64,000 nucleotides of DNA, taken from NCBI RefSeq assembly GCF_001482385.1, contig NZ_CP013611.1, forward strand, positions 2,170,001 through 2,234,000, written 5' to 3'. Position numbers and translations under genes: made by a program. This DNA is from Pseudoalteromonas rubra (GTDB lineage Bacteria > Pseudomonadota > Gammaproteobacteria > Enterobacterales > Alteromonadaceae). Positions 9,590 through 18,406 of this stretch are shown piece after piece. Under the pieces are notes generated by a model that was not told the DNA's origin, made no database searches, and saw nothing but the letters and a program-made list of their open reading frames with translations. How positions within the stretch are numbered: position 1 is the stretch's first letter; each line of letters opens with the position of its first letter.

Positions 9590-10113
9590 GATTTATGTAC
9601 CTATTTATTTTTTGTTGTTTTTCTCTTTTTTCTACGTTTAGTTATGCGAAATCGCCAGAAGAAATCCGTTCAGCCTTTTTGTACCAAATGGCAAAGTTCA
9701 TTGATTTTCCAGAGCAAAAGAATAAGAAAATTACTCGATTTTGTTTTTATGACATAAAAAATGGACCAGGAGCTGTTTTATATAGTAATCGTACCTTAAA
9801 AATACGTACAAAGCCGATTGAAATAATAGAAGTAAAAAAGTCTGACTCTCTGCGGGAACTTTCCCAAAGATGTGATATCACATACATTGATGAAACATTG
9901 GAAGATGATATACTCTCCGCTTGGACCGATACAATGGCCCTAAGTATGGTAACTGTGGGCGAAAGTATCGAATTTTTGGAAGGGGGTGGGATTGCTTCCT
10001 TGGTCCAGGAAGGGAGTAAGATAAGGTTGTATATAAACAAGCAAGAAGTCACTCAGCACAACTTTAAGGTGCTTTCCCGGTTGCTTGCCGTCTCCAAGTT
10101 TTATCCTAACTGA
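9586..10113 (+). CDS. YfiR family (DUF4154) periplasmic protein
   Basis: This encodes 175 residues with a clear signal peptide (about 1-21, ending FSYA) and a mature domain starting SPEEIRSAFLYQMAKFIDFP, the hallmark of YfiR/DUF4154 proteins. In Pseudomonas aeruginosa YfiR is a periplasmic repressor of the diguanylate cyclase YfiN. Similar genes also sit beside membrane sensor kinases, as here. Translation begins at GTG 9586-9588, which overlaps the TGA of the kinase. A near-perfect AGGAGGT stands five bases upstream, while a later ATG is too far from it. This four-base overlap argues for coupled expression and a joint function, most simply ligand sensing or restraint of the kinase. Base composition is AT-richer than that of the flanking genes. 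Function is inferred from family and context only. Confidence 0.8.
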   Translation: MRFMYLFIFCCFSLFSTFSYAKSPEEIRSAFLYQMAKFIDFPEQKNKKITRFCFYDIKNGPGAVLYSNRTLKIRTKPIEIIEVKKSDSLRELSQRCDITYIDETLEDDILSAWTDTMALSMVTVGESIEFLEGGGIASLVQEGSKIRLYINKQEVTQHNFKVLSRLLAVSKFYPN

Positions 10114-10119
10114 TTTTAC

Positions 10120-10148
10120 TTGTTAACAATTGAATATACTCCTATAAT
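10120..10148 (+). promoter_or_regulatory. Sigma-70 promoter of arcA
   Basis: TTGTTA (10120-10125), a 17-base spacer and a perfect TATAAT (10143-10148) lie about 70 bp upstream of the arcA start. The region around it is AT-rich with short TTAAC repeats. Confidence 0.65.
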
Positions 10149-10220
10149 CGTTAACATTCGGTTTTATTATATAACGCCGATGATTTTGTAAATACAATAT
10201 TCCGAAAAGGTTAATTAATA

Positions 10221-10940
10221 ATGCAAACGCCAGTCATTCTAATTGTTGAGGATGAAGACGTAACTCGACTGAACCTCGTTAGTTTATTTGAAGCCGAAGG
10301 TTATAAGGTAATTGAAGCCATTGATGGCGATGATATGCATGAAAAATTGACGTCAAACGACGATGTCAACTGTGTGATCATGGATATTAACCTGCCTGGT
10401 AAAAATGGCCTTATCCTGGCTCGTGAGTTACGCCAGAAGAAAAACATCGGTCTTATTTTCTTGACCGGTCGTGACAACGATGTCGACCGTATTCTTGGTC
10501 TGGAGATCGGAGCCGACGACTATGTCACTAAGCCTTTCAACCCACGTGAGCTTACAATCCGCGTGCGCAACCTGATCACTCGTACTGGTTCAAGCCCGGA
10601 AGAGTCTAGTATTGACAGCAATGGCGTCATTACATTTAACGGTTGGGAATTGGATGAGAATAGTCGCTGCCTGACTTCACCAGCAGGTGAAGCAAAACGT
10701 TTGCCGAAGGGCGAATATCGTGCGCTGCGTCTTATGTTGGACTCACCGGGTCGCATCTTCAGTCGTGAGCAGCTGATCAAGCACATGACAGGCCGTGAGC
10801 TACGCGCCAACGACAGAACGGTAGACGTTACTATCCGTCGCATCCGTAAGCACTTTGAAACCGACAACAACACGCCTGAACTGATCAGCACCATTCATGG
10901 TGAAGGCTACCGCTTCATCGGTAAGATCGATAGCCAATAA
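10221..10940 (+). CDS. arcA: Aerobic respiration control response regulator ArcA
   Basis: This 239-residue OmpR/PhoB-type regulator has a receiver domain with an acidic pocket (EDED, residues 10-13), phosphoacceptor D55 in VIMDINLPG and invariant K104 in YVTKPFNP. It is followed by a winged-helix domain ending [10 protein letters not shown] and [13 protein letters not shown]. The similarity to E. coli ArcA is extensive, including a [20 protein letters not shown] opening. ArcA represses aerobic respiratory genes when its kinase detects a reduced quinone pool. Its kinase gene arcB lies immediately downstream in the opposite direction with seven bases between the stop codons. In E. coli the two genes are unlinked. 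Confidence 0.95.
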   Translation: MQTPVILIVEDEDVTRLNLVSLFEAEGYKVIEAIDGDDMHEKLTSNDDVNCVIMDINLPGKNGLILARELRQKKNIGLIFLTGRDNDVDRILGLEIGADDYVTKPFNPRELTIRVRNLITRTGSSPEESSIDSNGVITFNGWELDENSRCLTSPAGEAKRLPKGEYRALRLMLDSPGRIFSREQLIKHMTGRELRANDRTVDVTIRRIRKHFETDNNTPELISTIHGEGYRFIGKIDSQ

Positions 10941-10947
10941 GTTTGCG

Positions 10948-13275
10948 TTACGAGTTTTCAGCGAGCTTTGCAATTAATGAGTGAAGGGCAGATTGCCCTT
11001 CTCTTATTTTCACTTCCAGATCATCCAACCAATCTGCACGCTGCACTGTGTCTACCTGAGCACCTTCCAGTTCCATCGTTTTAGCATGTAATTGCACATT
11101 CTGCAGACCAACAGAGCCTGCGGCGCCCTTTAGCTTGTGTGCCACAGACACATAAGTCTCAGTATCCTCATTCTGATTAGCCTCATCCAGCTCTTTGTAG
11201 TAAGTCGGATTAAGGCGAGTAAATAAGTCACAGCTGCGCTTAAAGGGCTCTATACCCATAGATGATACAAAATCAGTGATTGTTTCCACATCCAGTAAAG
11301 CTTTCTCTTGCTCGCTCAATTGTAACGGCTCGGACTGAGGCGAAGCTTGTTTATCTTTACTTGCTTCTATCCCAAACAGCTCCGCAAGCATCTTGTCCAG
11401 CTTTGTGGTGTTGATCGGTTTCGCCAATGCGCCCTGAATATCAATTCCCTGCAGCTCTTGCTCTGCGCTACGCACATTGGCCGTCAGCGCCACAATAGGT
11501 AGCTCGTCAAAGTGACTATCGGCACGGATCTGCCGCGCAATTTCATCACCATTAATATCTGGCAGTTGCATATCAAGCAGGATCAGATCCAACTCATCCT
11601 CAGTTTCAACCATTGATAAGGCATCTTCCCCGGTTTCTGCCCAGACTACTTCGTGTCCACGCTGCTCCAGCAAATTGGTGGCAATTTCAGCATTCAATGG
11701 TACATCTTCTACCAATAAAATGTAGAGGCTACGACCCGCATAGCTTTGCTCGTTAGGCGCTGAGCAGAGCTCCAAAGGTAGCTCCACATCAAAGCGACTG
11801 CCCTCTCCCTGCATGCTGCTGACGTGGATCGTGCCTTTCATAGCATGTACCAGCGCTTTTGTCACAGCCAGGCCAATCCCCGAACCAATGGCATTATTAC
11901 CACTGGCATCGGGCGCTTTGTAATACATGTCAAAAATACGGTCTTGTTGATCAGAAGGGATCCCCACGCCAGTGTCGATCACACTGATAGACAACCAGGG
12001 GCCATCTGCACGGTTTTCGCGACGACACTCAAGGGTAACGCCACCTCGGTGGGTAAATTTCACGGCATTGTTGATCAGGTTCCACAACACTTGGCGCAAA
12101 CGAGTTGGATCTAATAAGGCATAGATGTCCAGCATACCCGAGCGCTTGATGTTGAACTCAAGCGCTTTCTGTTCCGCTATCAGGCCTGCAAAGTTGACAA
12201 CATCATTGATAAAATCCGACACATTGATGCTGTCTGTAGCAATATCCAGCTGTTCTCTGTCTATCTTGTCCAGATCGATAATGTCATTAAAGATATTACC
12301 TAGGGTTTCGGCACTGGAGAAAACCGTGTTACACCAGCTTTTTTGTTGCTTTGTCAGTTCAGTGTCCAGCAACATACGTGTCAGACCAACAATACCATTG
12401 AGCGGCGTGCGCAGTTCGTGACTCAAAGTGGCAATAAATTTCCCTTTATCTTTGTAAGCCGTTTCCAGTGCCTGCTCCGCTTCTTTCCGGCTGGTAATAT
12501 CACGACCGAACGCCAGCAACCCGATATATTCCCCATCATCATTGATAAAGGGCAGTTTACGCATCTCAAACCAGCAGTTCTCGTTGGCAACCGGGTATTC
12601 TACGTCAACATTGATCGATTGCTGGGTTTCAATCACTTGTTCATCGGTTTGCAGTACCCTTGGAATATCCTGCTCACCAAAGACTTCCTGGACCGTATGG
12701 CCAATCAGTTGTTCACTGGTTTTGCCAATGACTTGCTCAAACTTCTTGTTGCAACCCGCAAATACGCCCCGTTCATCACGGTAATAGAATAAGTCAGGGG
12801 ATGAATCTACGATACTACGCAGTAACATACTCTGTTGTGCCAGCTCTTGTTCAGCTTTACGCCGCTCTGAGATCTCTTTACGCAACTCTGCTATTGCCCG
12901 GTGCTTTGCATGCAGCGCCATTTTCCGCTCGTCAATTTCGTTATTGAGCCGGTTAATGTTGTCTTTGAGTGTCTGATTGAGCAGTTTTTCTTGTTGTGTC
13001 GCAGATTCAAGATACTCTTTCGACGCATCGAGCTGACGCATTGCATAGATAGCAACAGAAAGCAGCAATGGGGAGGTTAATGCCGCAAATAACACCACAG
13101 ACAGCACATTGACCAGTGTGACTTCACCGAGCGCCACGTAGTAAAACATACACGCCAAAACCAGAGACACGATAAGCACAAAAGCGTAGGCCACAACCCC
13201 CGCCCAGCGGTCTCCGTAGTTTTTAATCAAATTCGATAAAATTCGGGCCCAAGTCCCAAATGAAGAGTCAAGCAT
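10948..13275 (-). CDS. arcB: Tripartite aerobic respiration control sensor kinase ArcB
   Basis: This encodes 775 residues, close to the 778 of E. coli ArcB, with the same domain order. Two membrane helices (about 26-48 and 53-77) precede a coiled coil and a PAS domain (about 150-262). The transmitter has H286 in ATLSHELRTPLNG and an ATPase domain with DTGVGIP and GSGIGLAV. The receiver has D568 in ILLDMQLPD, and the HPt domain has H713 in VAHKLKGAAGS. Both PAS cysteines that form redox-controlled disulfides in E. coli ArcB are conserved here, at C175 (FAGCNKKF) and C234 (ENCWFEMRK), so quinone sensing is likely retained. The ATG has AGGTGA seven bases upstream. It is convergent with arcA. Confidence 0.93.
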   Translation of the reverse strand: MLDSSFGTWARILSNLIKNYGDRWAGVVAYAFVLIVSLVLACMFYYVALGEVTLVNVLSVVLFAALTSPLLLSVAIYAMRQLDASKEYLESATQQEKLLNQTLKDNINRLNNEIDERKMALHAKHRAIAELRKEISERRKAEQELAQQSMLLRSIVDSSPDLFYYRDERGVFAGCNKKFEQVIGKTSEQLIGHTVQEVFGEQDIPRVLQTDEQVIETQQSINVDVEYPVANENCWFEMRKLPFINDDGEYIGLLAFGRDITSRKEAEQALETAYKDKGKFIATLSHELRTPLNGIVGLTRMLLDTELTKQQKSWCNTVFSSAETLGNIFNDIIDLDKIDREQLDIATDSINVSDFINDVVNFAGLIAEQKALEFNIKRSGMLDIYALLDPTRLRQVLWNLINNAVKFTHRGGVTLECRRENRADGPWLSISVIDTGVGIPSDQQDRIFDMYYKAPDASGNNAIGSGIGLAVTKALVHAMKGTIHVSSMQGEGSRFDVELPLELCSAPNEQSYAGRSLYILLVEDVPLNAEIATNLLEQRGHEVVWAETGEDALSMVETEDELDLILLDMQLPDINGDEIARQIRADSHFDELPIVALTANVRSAEQELQGIDIQGALAKPINTTKLDKMLAELFGIEASKDKQASPQSEPLQLSEQEKALLDVETITDFVSSMGIEPFKRSCDLFTRLNPTYYKELDEANQNEDTETYVSVAHKLKGAAGSVGLQNVQLHAKTMELEGAQVDTVQRADWLDDLEVKIREGQSALHSLIAKLAENS

Positions 13276-13301
13276 AATAAAATCACCTAGTTAACCCCTA
13301 C

Positions 13302-13307
13302 ATTATA
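13302..13307 (-). promoter_or_regulatory. Candidate -10 element of arcB
   Basis: A perfect TATAAT on the minus strand lies about 27 bp upstream of the arcB start codon. The -35 region is poor, so any promoter here may need an activator or be weak. Confidence 0.4.
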
Positions 13308-13546
13308 CCTGACCAAAACACAGAAGCGAGTGACCAAAGGTCGCAGGCGACATTGCACAAACTAAAATAACCTCTGTAGCGCCCGTATTCCCTGTCTTTT
13401 GTTGATGTTTAGAAAGTCGACATCAGCGTATGAATTTTTGCACACTTGGGCGATTTTTTTACCAGAAATTTTCCAGCGGGCTCGGCAAGTTGTGACATTT
13501 TGGTGTAACATGCCCAGCCCTGATAGTCGTGATTAAGAGAGTTCAA

Positions 13547-14467
13547 ATGCCAACTTCAATGCCTGACATTGCACATTCTGCGGACGCCTTACAAGAAGGT
13601 AAGCTGGACTGGGTCGGAATGGGAAATATCGAGCTACCTTTACTGTTATCCAGCAAAGGCTTAAATGATACGCCCGTAACAACCAAAGCGGATGCGTTTG
13701 TCAGCCTGGATCAGGTTGATGCGAAAGGTATCCATATGTCACGACTATTTTTGGCACTCGACTCGCTGTCCTGTGAGCAGACGCTAACACCCGCGACAAT
13801 TCGCTCAGTTCTGGATAGCTTTATCACCAGCCATGAAGGACTAAGCCACAGCGCTAAAGTGACATTTCATTTCGAATTACCACTGCGCCGTGCCTCATTA
13901 TTAAGTGGCAAGCAAGGCTGGAAAAACTACCCGGTTATGATCACAGCTAATCTGGCAAATGGCCGGTTTAATCTGGAACTAGCCGTTGATGTCACTTACT
14001 CATCAACCTGCCCTTGTTCTGCCGCACTTGCCCGTCAGCTGATCCAAAATGCCTTTGAAGAAAAGTTTGCCGATCAATCACTCGATCATGCCAGTGTTCA
14101 CGCCTGGTTAGGCACCACTGAAGGCATCCTGGCAACACCACACTCACAGCGTTCAGTGACGAATATCAAAGTCAAACTAGATGAGCACTGTCAGGAGTTT
14201 GACATCCTGGGCCTGGTCAACATGGTAGAAGATGAACTGAAAACGCCTGTACAGGCTGCGGTTAAACGTGAAGATGAGCAAGAGTTTGCCCGCCTTAACG
14301 GTCAAAACCTGATGTTCTGTGAAGATGCCGCCAGAAAGCTCAAAGCCTTATTTGAAGCAGAAAATTATCCAGACTACTATATAAAGATAAACCACTACGA
14401 ATCTTTGCATGCACACGATGCCGTTGCGTATGCTGTAAAAGGCCTGAAAGACGGCTACCGCGTCTGA
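13547..14467 (+). CDS. folE2: GTP cyclohydrolase FolE2 (type IB)
   Basis: This 306-residue protein belongs to the FolE2/MptA family, which converts GTP to 7,8-dihydroneopterin triphosphate, the first step of folate synthesis. It uses metals other than zinc. The active-site region VTYSSTCPCSAALARQL contains C155 and C157, and the C-terminal NHYESLHAHDAVAY segment is also characteristic. The ATG at 13547 has AGAG eight bases upstream and matches the family length; a GTG at 13529 would add six residues. FolE2 often backs up zinc-dependent FolE under zinc limitation, but I found no Zur-type palindrome upstream, so such control is not supported here. The gene stands alone, diverges from arcB and ends in a terminator at 14495-14523. 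Confidence 0.93.
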   Translation: MPTSMPDIAHSADALQEGKLDWVGMGNIELPLLLSSKGLNDTPVTTKADAFVSLDQVDAKGIHMSRLFLALDSLSCEQTLTPATIRSVLDSFITSHEGLSHSAKVTFHFELPLRRASLLSGKQGWKNYPVMITANLANGRFNLELAVDVTYSSTCPCSAALARQLIQNAFEEKFADQSLDHASVHAWLGTTEGILATPHSQRSVTNIKVKLDEHCQEFDILGLVNMVEDELKTPVQAAVKREDEQEFARLNGQNLMFCEDAARKLKALFEAENYPDYYIKINHYESLHAHDAVAYAVKGLKDGYRV

Positions 14468-14494
14468 TCCAGTCAAGCAATTTGCTTTTCTTAA

Positions 14495-14523
14495 ACGCTC
14501 GGCCGTCCCAAAGCGCCGAGCGT
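14495..14523 (+). terminator. Terminator of folE2
   Basis: ACGCTCGGC (14495-14503) pairs perfectly with GCCGAGCGT (14515-14523) across an 11-base loop and is followed by ATTTAATCTTT. Confidence 0.65.
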
Positions 14524-14611
14524 ATTTAATCTTTATCCCTCCTTAAAAGTCACTTTAGGCACGCTCTTTGCTTAATAATCTCCAAGTCAAATTGTTGTCG
14601 TGGAGTGATTT

Positions 14612-15202
14612 ATGGAACTAACATTATTATCTATTCTGGCGCTGGTCGTTATTGCTTCCATTGTTATTTCAAAATATACGGATAACGGCGGGAACCCCTA
14701 CCCGTTTAACCGAAAAGAGTCTGTATTCACAACTGTCGAAGCCTCCTTCTTACAACTGCTAGAGCGCTCAGTCGGTGACAAGTTCAAGGTTGTTAGTCGG
14801 GTTAAGCTGATTGAAATCATCGAGTGTAAACCAGGCCTCTCTAAAAAGGCACGCCGGGCTGCCATCACCAAAGCACAAAATAAGCAGCTCGATTATGTAC
14901 TGGTTGACAAAGAAACGCTCAATATTGTCGCTGCCGTTGACCTGGTTAACAACGCCAATAAAAACGGCCACAAAGCGCAAAAAGACTGGTTCGTCAGTGG
15001 TGCGCTGGAATCAGCCGGGATCCCACATATTCGAATGAAGGTAAAAAGTGGTTATAAAAGCGCTGAAGTGCGGGCTGCCATTCTGTTTAAACTAGGCAAG
15101 AAGCCAGAGCCACAGGGCAAGCCACGCAATCGCAATTACAAACCTGCGGTACTTTCGCCGTCTCAGGCCAAGGCCGCGGCAACCCAACTGGCAGAAATTT
15201 AG
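14612..15202 (+). CDS. DUF2726 domain protein, N-terminally membrane anchored
   Basis: This encodes 196 residues. An N-terminal membrane helix (about 2-20) is followed by a short linker and a DUF2726 domain (about 33-165). The domain contains the characteristic start YPFNRKESVFTTVEASFLQLLE, a KPGLSKKARRAAITKAQNKQ basic stretch, LDYVLVDKETLNIVAAVDL and HIRMKVKSGY. DUF2726 is regarded as related to restriction-endonuclease-like folds: the D-x(n)-V(D/E)L arrangement in this protein (LDYVLV then AAVDL) is compatible with a PD-(D/E)XK core, but nuclease activity is not shown. The C-terminal tail is rich in Pro, Lys and Arg. The gene is monocistronic between the folE2 terminator and mtnN. Its role is unknown. 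Confidence 0.7.
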   Translation: MELTLLSILALVVIASIVISKYTDNGGNPYPFNRKESVFTTVEASFLQLLERSVGDKFKVVSRVKLIEIIECKPGLSKKARRAAITKAQNKQLDYVLVDKETLNIVAAVDLVNNANKNGHKAQKDWFVSGALESAGIPHIRMKVKSGYKSAEVRAAILFKLGKKPEPQGKPRNRNYKPAVLSPSQAKAAATQLAEI

Positions 15203-15292
15203 CCCCTCCAGCTCACTGTCGGCCCGCCTCAGGGCTGACAGCAAAACCTCTTAACCTGCCTAACACCATATTTTCTAACGCCAGTTTTGATA

Positions 15293-15298
15293 TATAAT
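15293..15298 (+). promoter_or_regulatory. -10 element of mtnN
   Basis: A perfect TATAAT lies 32 bp before the mtnN ATG. The -35 (about ATTTTC, 17 bases upstream) is weak. Confidence 0.5.
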
Positions 15299-15329
15299 GA
15301 GCAACACGGTTAAAAAATAAGAGAAGATT

Positions 15330-16037
15330 ATGAAAGTAGGTATTATTGGCGCGATGGAACAGGAAGTCACGATCCTGCGTGACGCAATGAACAATACACA
15401 AACCGCAACCAAAGGCGGTTTCACCTTTTATCATGGTGAACTGGGTGGTCACGAAGTCACTCTGGTTCAGTCTGGTATTGGCAAAGTGGCTGCAACAGTG
15501 GCAACAACGCTGCTTATCGACAACTACAGCCCTGACTGTGTTATAAATACCGGTTCAGCAGGCGGCTTTGATCCTGAATTGAACGTCGGCGACGTCGTGA
15601 TCTCGTCTGAAGTAAGACATCATGATGTTGACGTCACTGCATTCGGCTATGAACTGGGTCAGGTACCGCAAATGCCAGCTGGATTTAGCGCGCACTCTGC
15701 GCTGGTTGAAGCCGCTCAGCAAAGTGTCGGTGAACTGACTGACATTCAGACAAAAGTGGGTCAGATCTGTACCGGTGATTCATTCATGTGCGATCCAGTG
15801 CGCATCGACAAGACGCGTCAGGACTTCCCACACATGCTGGCGGTTGAAATGGAAGGTGCCGCGATTGCTCAGGCCTGTCATGTTTTACACACTCCATTCG
15901 TTGTGATCCGCTCACTGTCGGACATCGCCGGCAAAGAATCGCCGCAATCATTCGACGCCTACCTGGAAGTTGCCTCAGTAAACTCTTCTAAGCTGGTTAC
16001 TGCCCTGTTGGCAAAGCTGGATCAGGTTTCGCTGTAA
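15330..16037 (+). CDS. mtnN: 5'-methylthioadenosine/S-adenosylhomocysteine nucleosidase
   Basis: This 235-residue enzyme cleaves adenine from methylthioadenosine, S-adenosylhomocysteine and 5'-deoxyadenosine, recycling products of methylation, polyamine and radical-SAM reactions. The start [13 protein letters not shown] places the catalytic acid at E12. The ribose-binding [11 protein letters not shown] motif lies at 171-181, and the catalytic aspartate is D198 in RSLSDIAG. The ATG has AGAGAAG upstream. A GTG one base past its stop codon begins the CbiB/CobD-like gene, so the two are probably cotranscribed. I recall the same pairing from Vibrio, where pfs/mtnN precedes a CobD-related gene. Confidence 0.96.
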   Translation: MKVGIIGAMEQEVTILRDAMNNTQTATKGGFTFYHGELGGHEVTLVQSGIGKVAATVATTLLIDNYSPDCVINTGSAGGFDPELNVGDVVISSEVRHHDVDVTAFGYELGQVPQMPAGFSAHSALVEAAQQSVGELTDIQTKVGQICTGDSFMCDPVRIDKTRQDFPHMLAVEMEGAAIAQACHVLHTPFVVIRSLSDIAGKESPQSFDAYLEVASVNSSKLVTALLAKLDQVSL

Positions 16038-16038
16038 G

Positions 16039-16989
16039 GTGTTAACTGAACATTTGCAAGCCCACATGGGCTTGCTGATTTTTCTGCTGGCAACACTCAG
16101 CGCGATAGGATTCAGAACCTCCAGCCTGTATCACCCCAATGTCGTCATGACGCTGTTGTTTACTAACCTGGCCCAAAAAGTTTATCGCCCTAAGGCGCCC
16201 AATCGCTATCAATGGCTATCCGGTAGCCTGGCATTTATCCTGCCAATGCTGACTATCCTGCTTATTCTGGCCGCTCTGGGCTATTTGTCTTTCTATCCCC
16301 AGTGGCTGGGTGGCCTGGTGTTATTTTTCTGTCTCGATATTCAACATGAACGGCGTGCCAAACGGATTGCGATTCTGCTTAAACAACAACAAAAAGCAGC
16401 CGCACGCCAGTTACTTGGCGCTATGGTAAACCGGGATGTCGAAAAACTGTCATTGATGGGCATCTGTAAGGCATGCCTGGACAGCCTGGCATTACGGGGC
16501 ATGCGGCATTTCTATCTGGTGATGGTGTTCTATCTGATCGGCGGCCCTCTGCTGGCATTGAGCTATAAATTGATGTTGCTCTGCGATCACGCCTGGCGCA
16601 GTAAAATGCGACCAGACACAGCGTTTATTAAACCGCTACAACTGAGCCTGGCAATTTTAGAATGGTTACCCGTCAGGCTGTTCGTTTTAATGATGGCGCT
16701 GACACAAAACCTCGGGAAAACACTCCACTACCTAAAACACTATGGCCAATTCTACCGTCCAGCCAGCTCAGGTTGGATCCTGGCCTTGTTCGCAGCCAGT
16801 CTCAATACCCAGCTAGCCGGGCCACGTTTTTATCAGCAGCAGCGATTTGACAATATGCGCATTGGCAGCGACAGACCACCCGAACCGGAAAGCATAAGCC
16901 TGATGCTCAAGTTATTGGCAACCATGCGCTGGTTCTTCCTCTGTGCACTGTGTCTGTGCTGGCTAACTATCAATATTCTCACGCATTAA
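16039..16989 (+). CDS. CbiB/CobD-related membrane protein
   Basis: This 316-residue integral membrane protein has about four to five hydrophobic segments (roughly 10-25, 65-100, 160-182, 205-222 and 295-313). Its arrangement resembles CbiB/CobD, the adenosylcobinamide-phosphate synthase family, including the late RPASSGWILALFAASL and GPRFY segments. Canonical CbiB attaches aminopropanol to adenosylcobyric acid. The GTG at 16039 follows the mtnN stop after one base; an internal ATG at codon 10 is an alternative start. In Vibrio the same CobD-related gene sits between mtnN and btuF, but here btuF is not adjacent. No other cobalamin gene is in the window. A role in corrinoid remodelling is possible but unproven. 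Confidence 0.6.
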   Translation: MLTEHLQAHMGLLIFLLATLSAIGFRTSSLYHPNVVMTLLFTNLAQKVYRPKAPNRYQWLSGSLAFILPMLTILLILAALGYLSFYPQWLGGLVLFFCLDIQHERRAKRIAILLKQQQKAAARQLLGAMVNRDVEKLSLMGICKACLDSLALRGMRHFYLVMVFYLIGGPLLALSYKLMLLCDHAWRSKMRPDTAFIKPLQLSLAILEWLPVRLFVLMMALTQNLGKTLHYLKHYGQFYRPASSGWILALFAASLNTQLAGPRFYQQQRFDNMRIGSDRPPEPESISLMLKLLATMRWFFLCALCLCWLTINILTH

Positions 16990-17017
16990 AAAGGGCAGCC
17001 AAATAGCCGCCCTTTTT
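16988..17017. terminator. Bidirectional terminator between the CbiB-like gene and tyrS
   Basis: AAAAAGGGC (16988-16996) pairs with GCCCTTTTT (17009-17017), with further GC pairs towards the loop. It begins inside the stop codon of the plus-strand gene and also serves convergent tyrS. Confidence 0.85.
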
Positions 17018-17044
17018 CTTTATACTTGCTGATCAAGTCGTCGA

Positions 17045-18253
17045 TTATTCAACAGTGATTTTGGCGAACTTGCGTTTACCTACCTGGTAAATCGCTGTAG
17101 AGCCTTTTTCAACGCTCAGCTTAGAGTCGGTGACTTTCTCTTCACCATTGAGCTTAACCGCGCCTTGCTTAATCATACGCATCGCTTCTGAAGTGCTGGC
17201 AACCAAGCCCGCTTCTTTTAGTACATTAGTAATGAAAGTCGCAGGCTCAGCAATGGTGATGGTTACCTCTGGAATATCATCAGGCAGGGCATTTTTCTGG
17301 AAACGCTTAATGAAATCCTGATGCGCTGCTTCGGCATCCGCTTCGCTGTGGAAACGTGCGATCATTTCTTTTGCAAACTCAATTTTAATGTCTCGTGGAT
17401 TACGGCCACCAGCCACTTCTTCTTTAAGGCCTGCAATCTCTGCCAGTGACTTAGCGCTCAGCAATTCGTAGTAACGCCACATCAATTCGTCAGAAATCGA
17501 CATCACTTTACCAAACATGTCATTTGGCGCATCTGTGATACCAATATAGTTACCCAGTGACTTAGACATCTTCTGCACGCCATCGGTGCCTTCCAGCAAC
17601 GGCATCATCAGCACGGTTTGCGGCTTCTGACCTTCTTCTTTTTGTAATTCCCTGCCCATTAACAGGTTAAAGCGCTGATCGGTACCACCGAGTTCGACAT
17701 CCGCTTCCAGTGCCACAGAATCCCAGCCCTGTACCAACGGGTAGAGGAATTCATGAATAGCAATTGACTGACCACCCGCATAACGTTTTTTGAAATCATC
17801 ACGTTCAAGCATACGCGCAACCGTTTGACGCGCTGCAAGCTTAATCATGCCCGCACTGCCTAATTTTTCCATCCATTCAGAATTGAACGCCACAGTGGTT
17901 TTTGCCGGATCCAGGATTTTAAACACTTGCTCTTTATAGGTTTCAGCATTAGCCAGTACATCTTCACGAGTCAGCGGTTTACGAGTGACATTTTTACCCG
18001 TAGGGTCACCAATCATGCCGGTGAAATCACCGATCAGGAAAATAACCTCATGTCCTAAGTCTTGGAAAGTTTTTAGCTTGTTGATAAGGACCGTATGGCC
18101 CAAGTGCAAATCCGGGGCTGTTGGATCGAAACCCGCTTTGATCCGCAATTTTTTACCAGACTTCAGCCTTTCTTTTAAATCTTCTTCAATCAGAATTTCT
18201 TCAGCACCGCGCTTAATCTCTGCCAATGCCGTATCTATGTCCACAGTTGTCAC
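17045..18253 (-). CDS. tyrS: Tyrosyl-tRNA synthetase
   Basis: This 402-residue class Ic aminoacyl-tRNA synthetase charges tRNA-Tyr. The HIGH motif appears as HLGH (50-53) in PDLHLGHTV, and the KMSKS loop as [10 protein letters not shown] (about 228-237). The C-terminal S4-type RNA-binding domain runs from about residue 335. The segment [14 protein letters not shown] and overall layout resemble the TyrZ-type bacterial enzyme more than E. coli TyrS. The start is a GTG (18251-18253) preceded by GGAGTGAGG. It diverges from the M23 peptidase gene and is convergent with the CbiB-like gene. Confidence 0.96.
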   Translation of the reverse strand: MTTVDIDTALAEIKRGAEEILIEEDLKERLKSGKKLRIKAGFDPTAPDLHLGHTVLINKLKTFQDLGHEVIFLIGDFTGMIGDPTGKNVTRKPLTREDVLANAETYKEQVFKILDPAKTTVAFNSEWMEKLGSAGMIKLAARQTVARMLERDDFKKRYAGGQSIAIHEFLYPLVQGWDSVALEADVELGGTDQRFNLLMGRELQKEEGQKPQTVLMMPLLEGTDGVQKMSKSLGNYIGITDAPNDMFGKVMSISDELMWRYYELLSAKSLAEIAGLKEEVAGGRNPRDIKIEFAKEMIARFHSEADAEAAHQDFIKRFQKNALPDDIPEVTITIAEPATFITNVLKEAGLVASTSEAMRMIKQGAVKLNGEEKVTDSKLSVEKGSTAIYQVGKRKFAKITVE

Positions 18254-18292
18254 GCCAACCTCACTCCAACAATATAATCAGTTAATCGCTCG

Positions 18293-18321
18293 ATTTTAGC
18301 GTATATTTGGGGTAGTTTAAA
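18293..18321 (-). promoter_or_regulatory. Candidate promoter of tyrS
   Basis: On the minus strand, TTTAAA (18316-18321), a 17-base spacer and TAAAAT (18293-18298) lie about 40 bp upstream of the GTG start. Confidence 0.5.
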
Positions 18322-18406
18322 TGTATAAAAGACTGGTATTTGCGCATTATTACGTATATGCTGCACTATTATTTGCAATAATTCTTGACAGCGGAAAAGG
18401 CACGTT

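Noticed and set aside
13276..13546. Zur box upstream of folE2
   Set aside because: No palindrome resembling the known gammaproteobacterial Zur site is present, so zinc control is not claimed.
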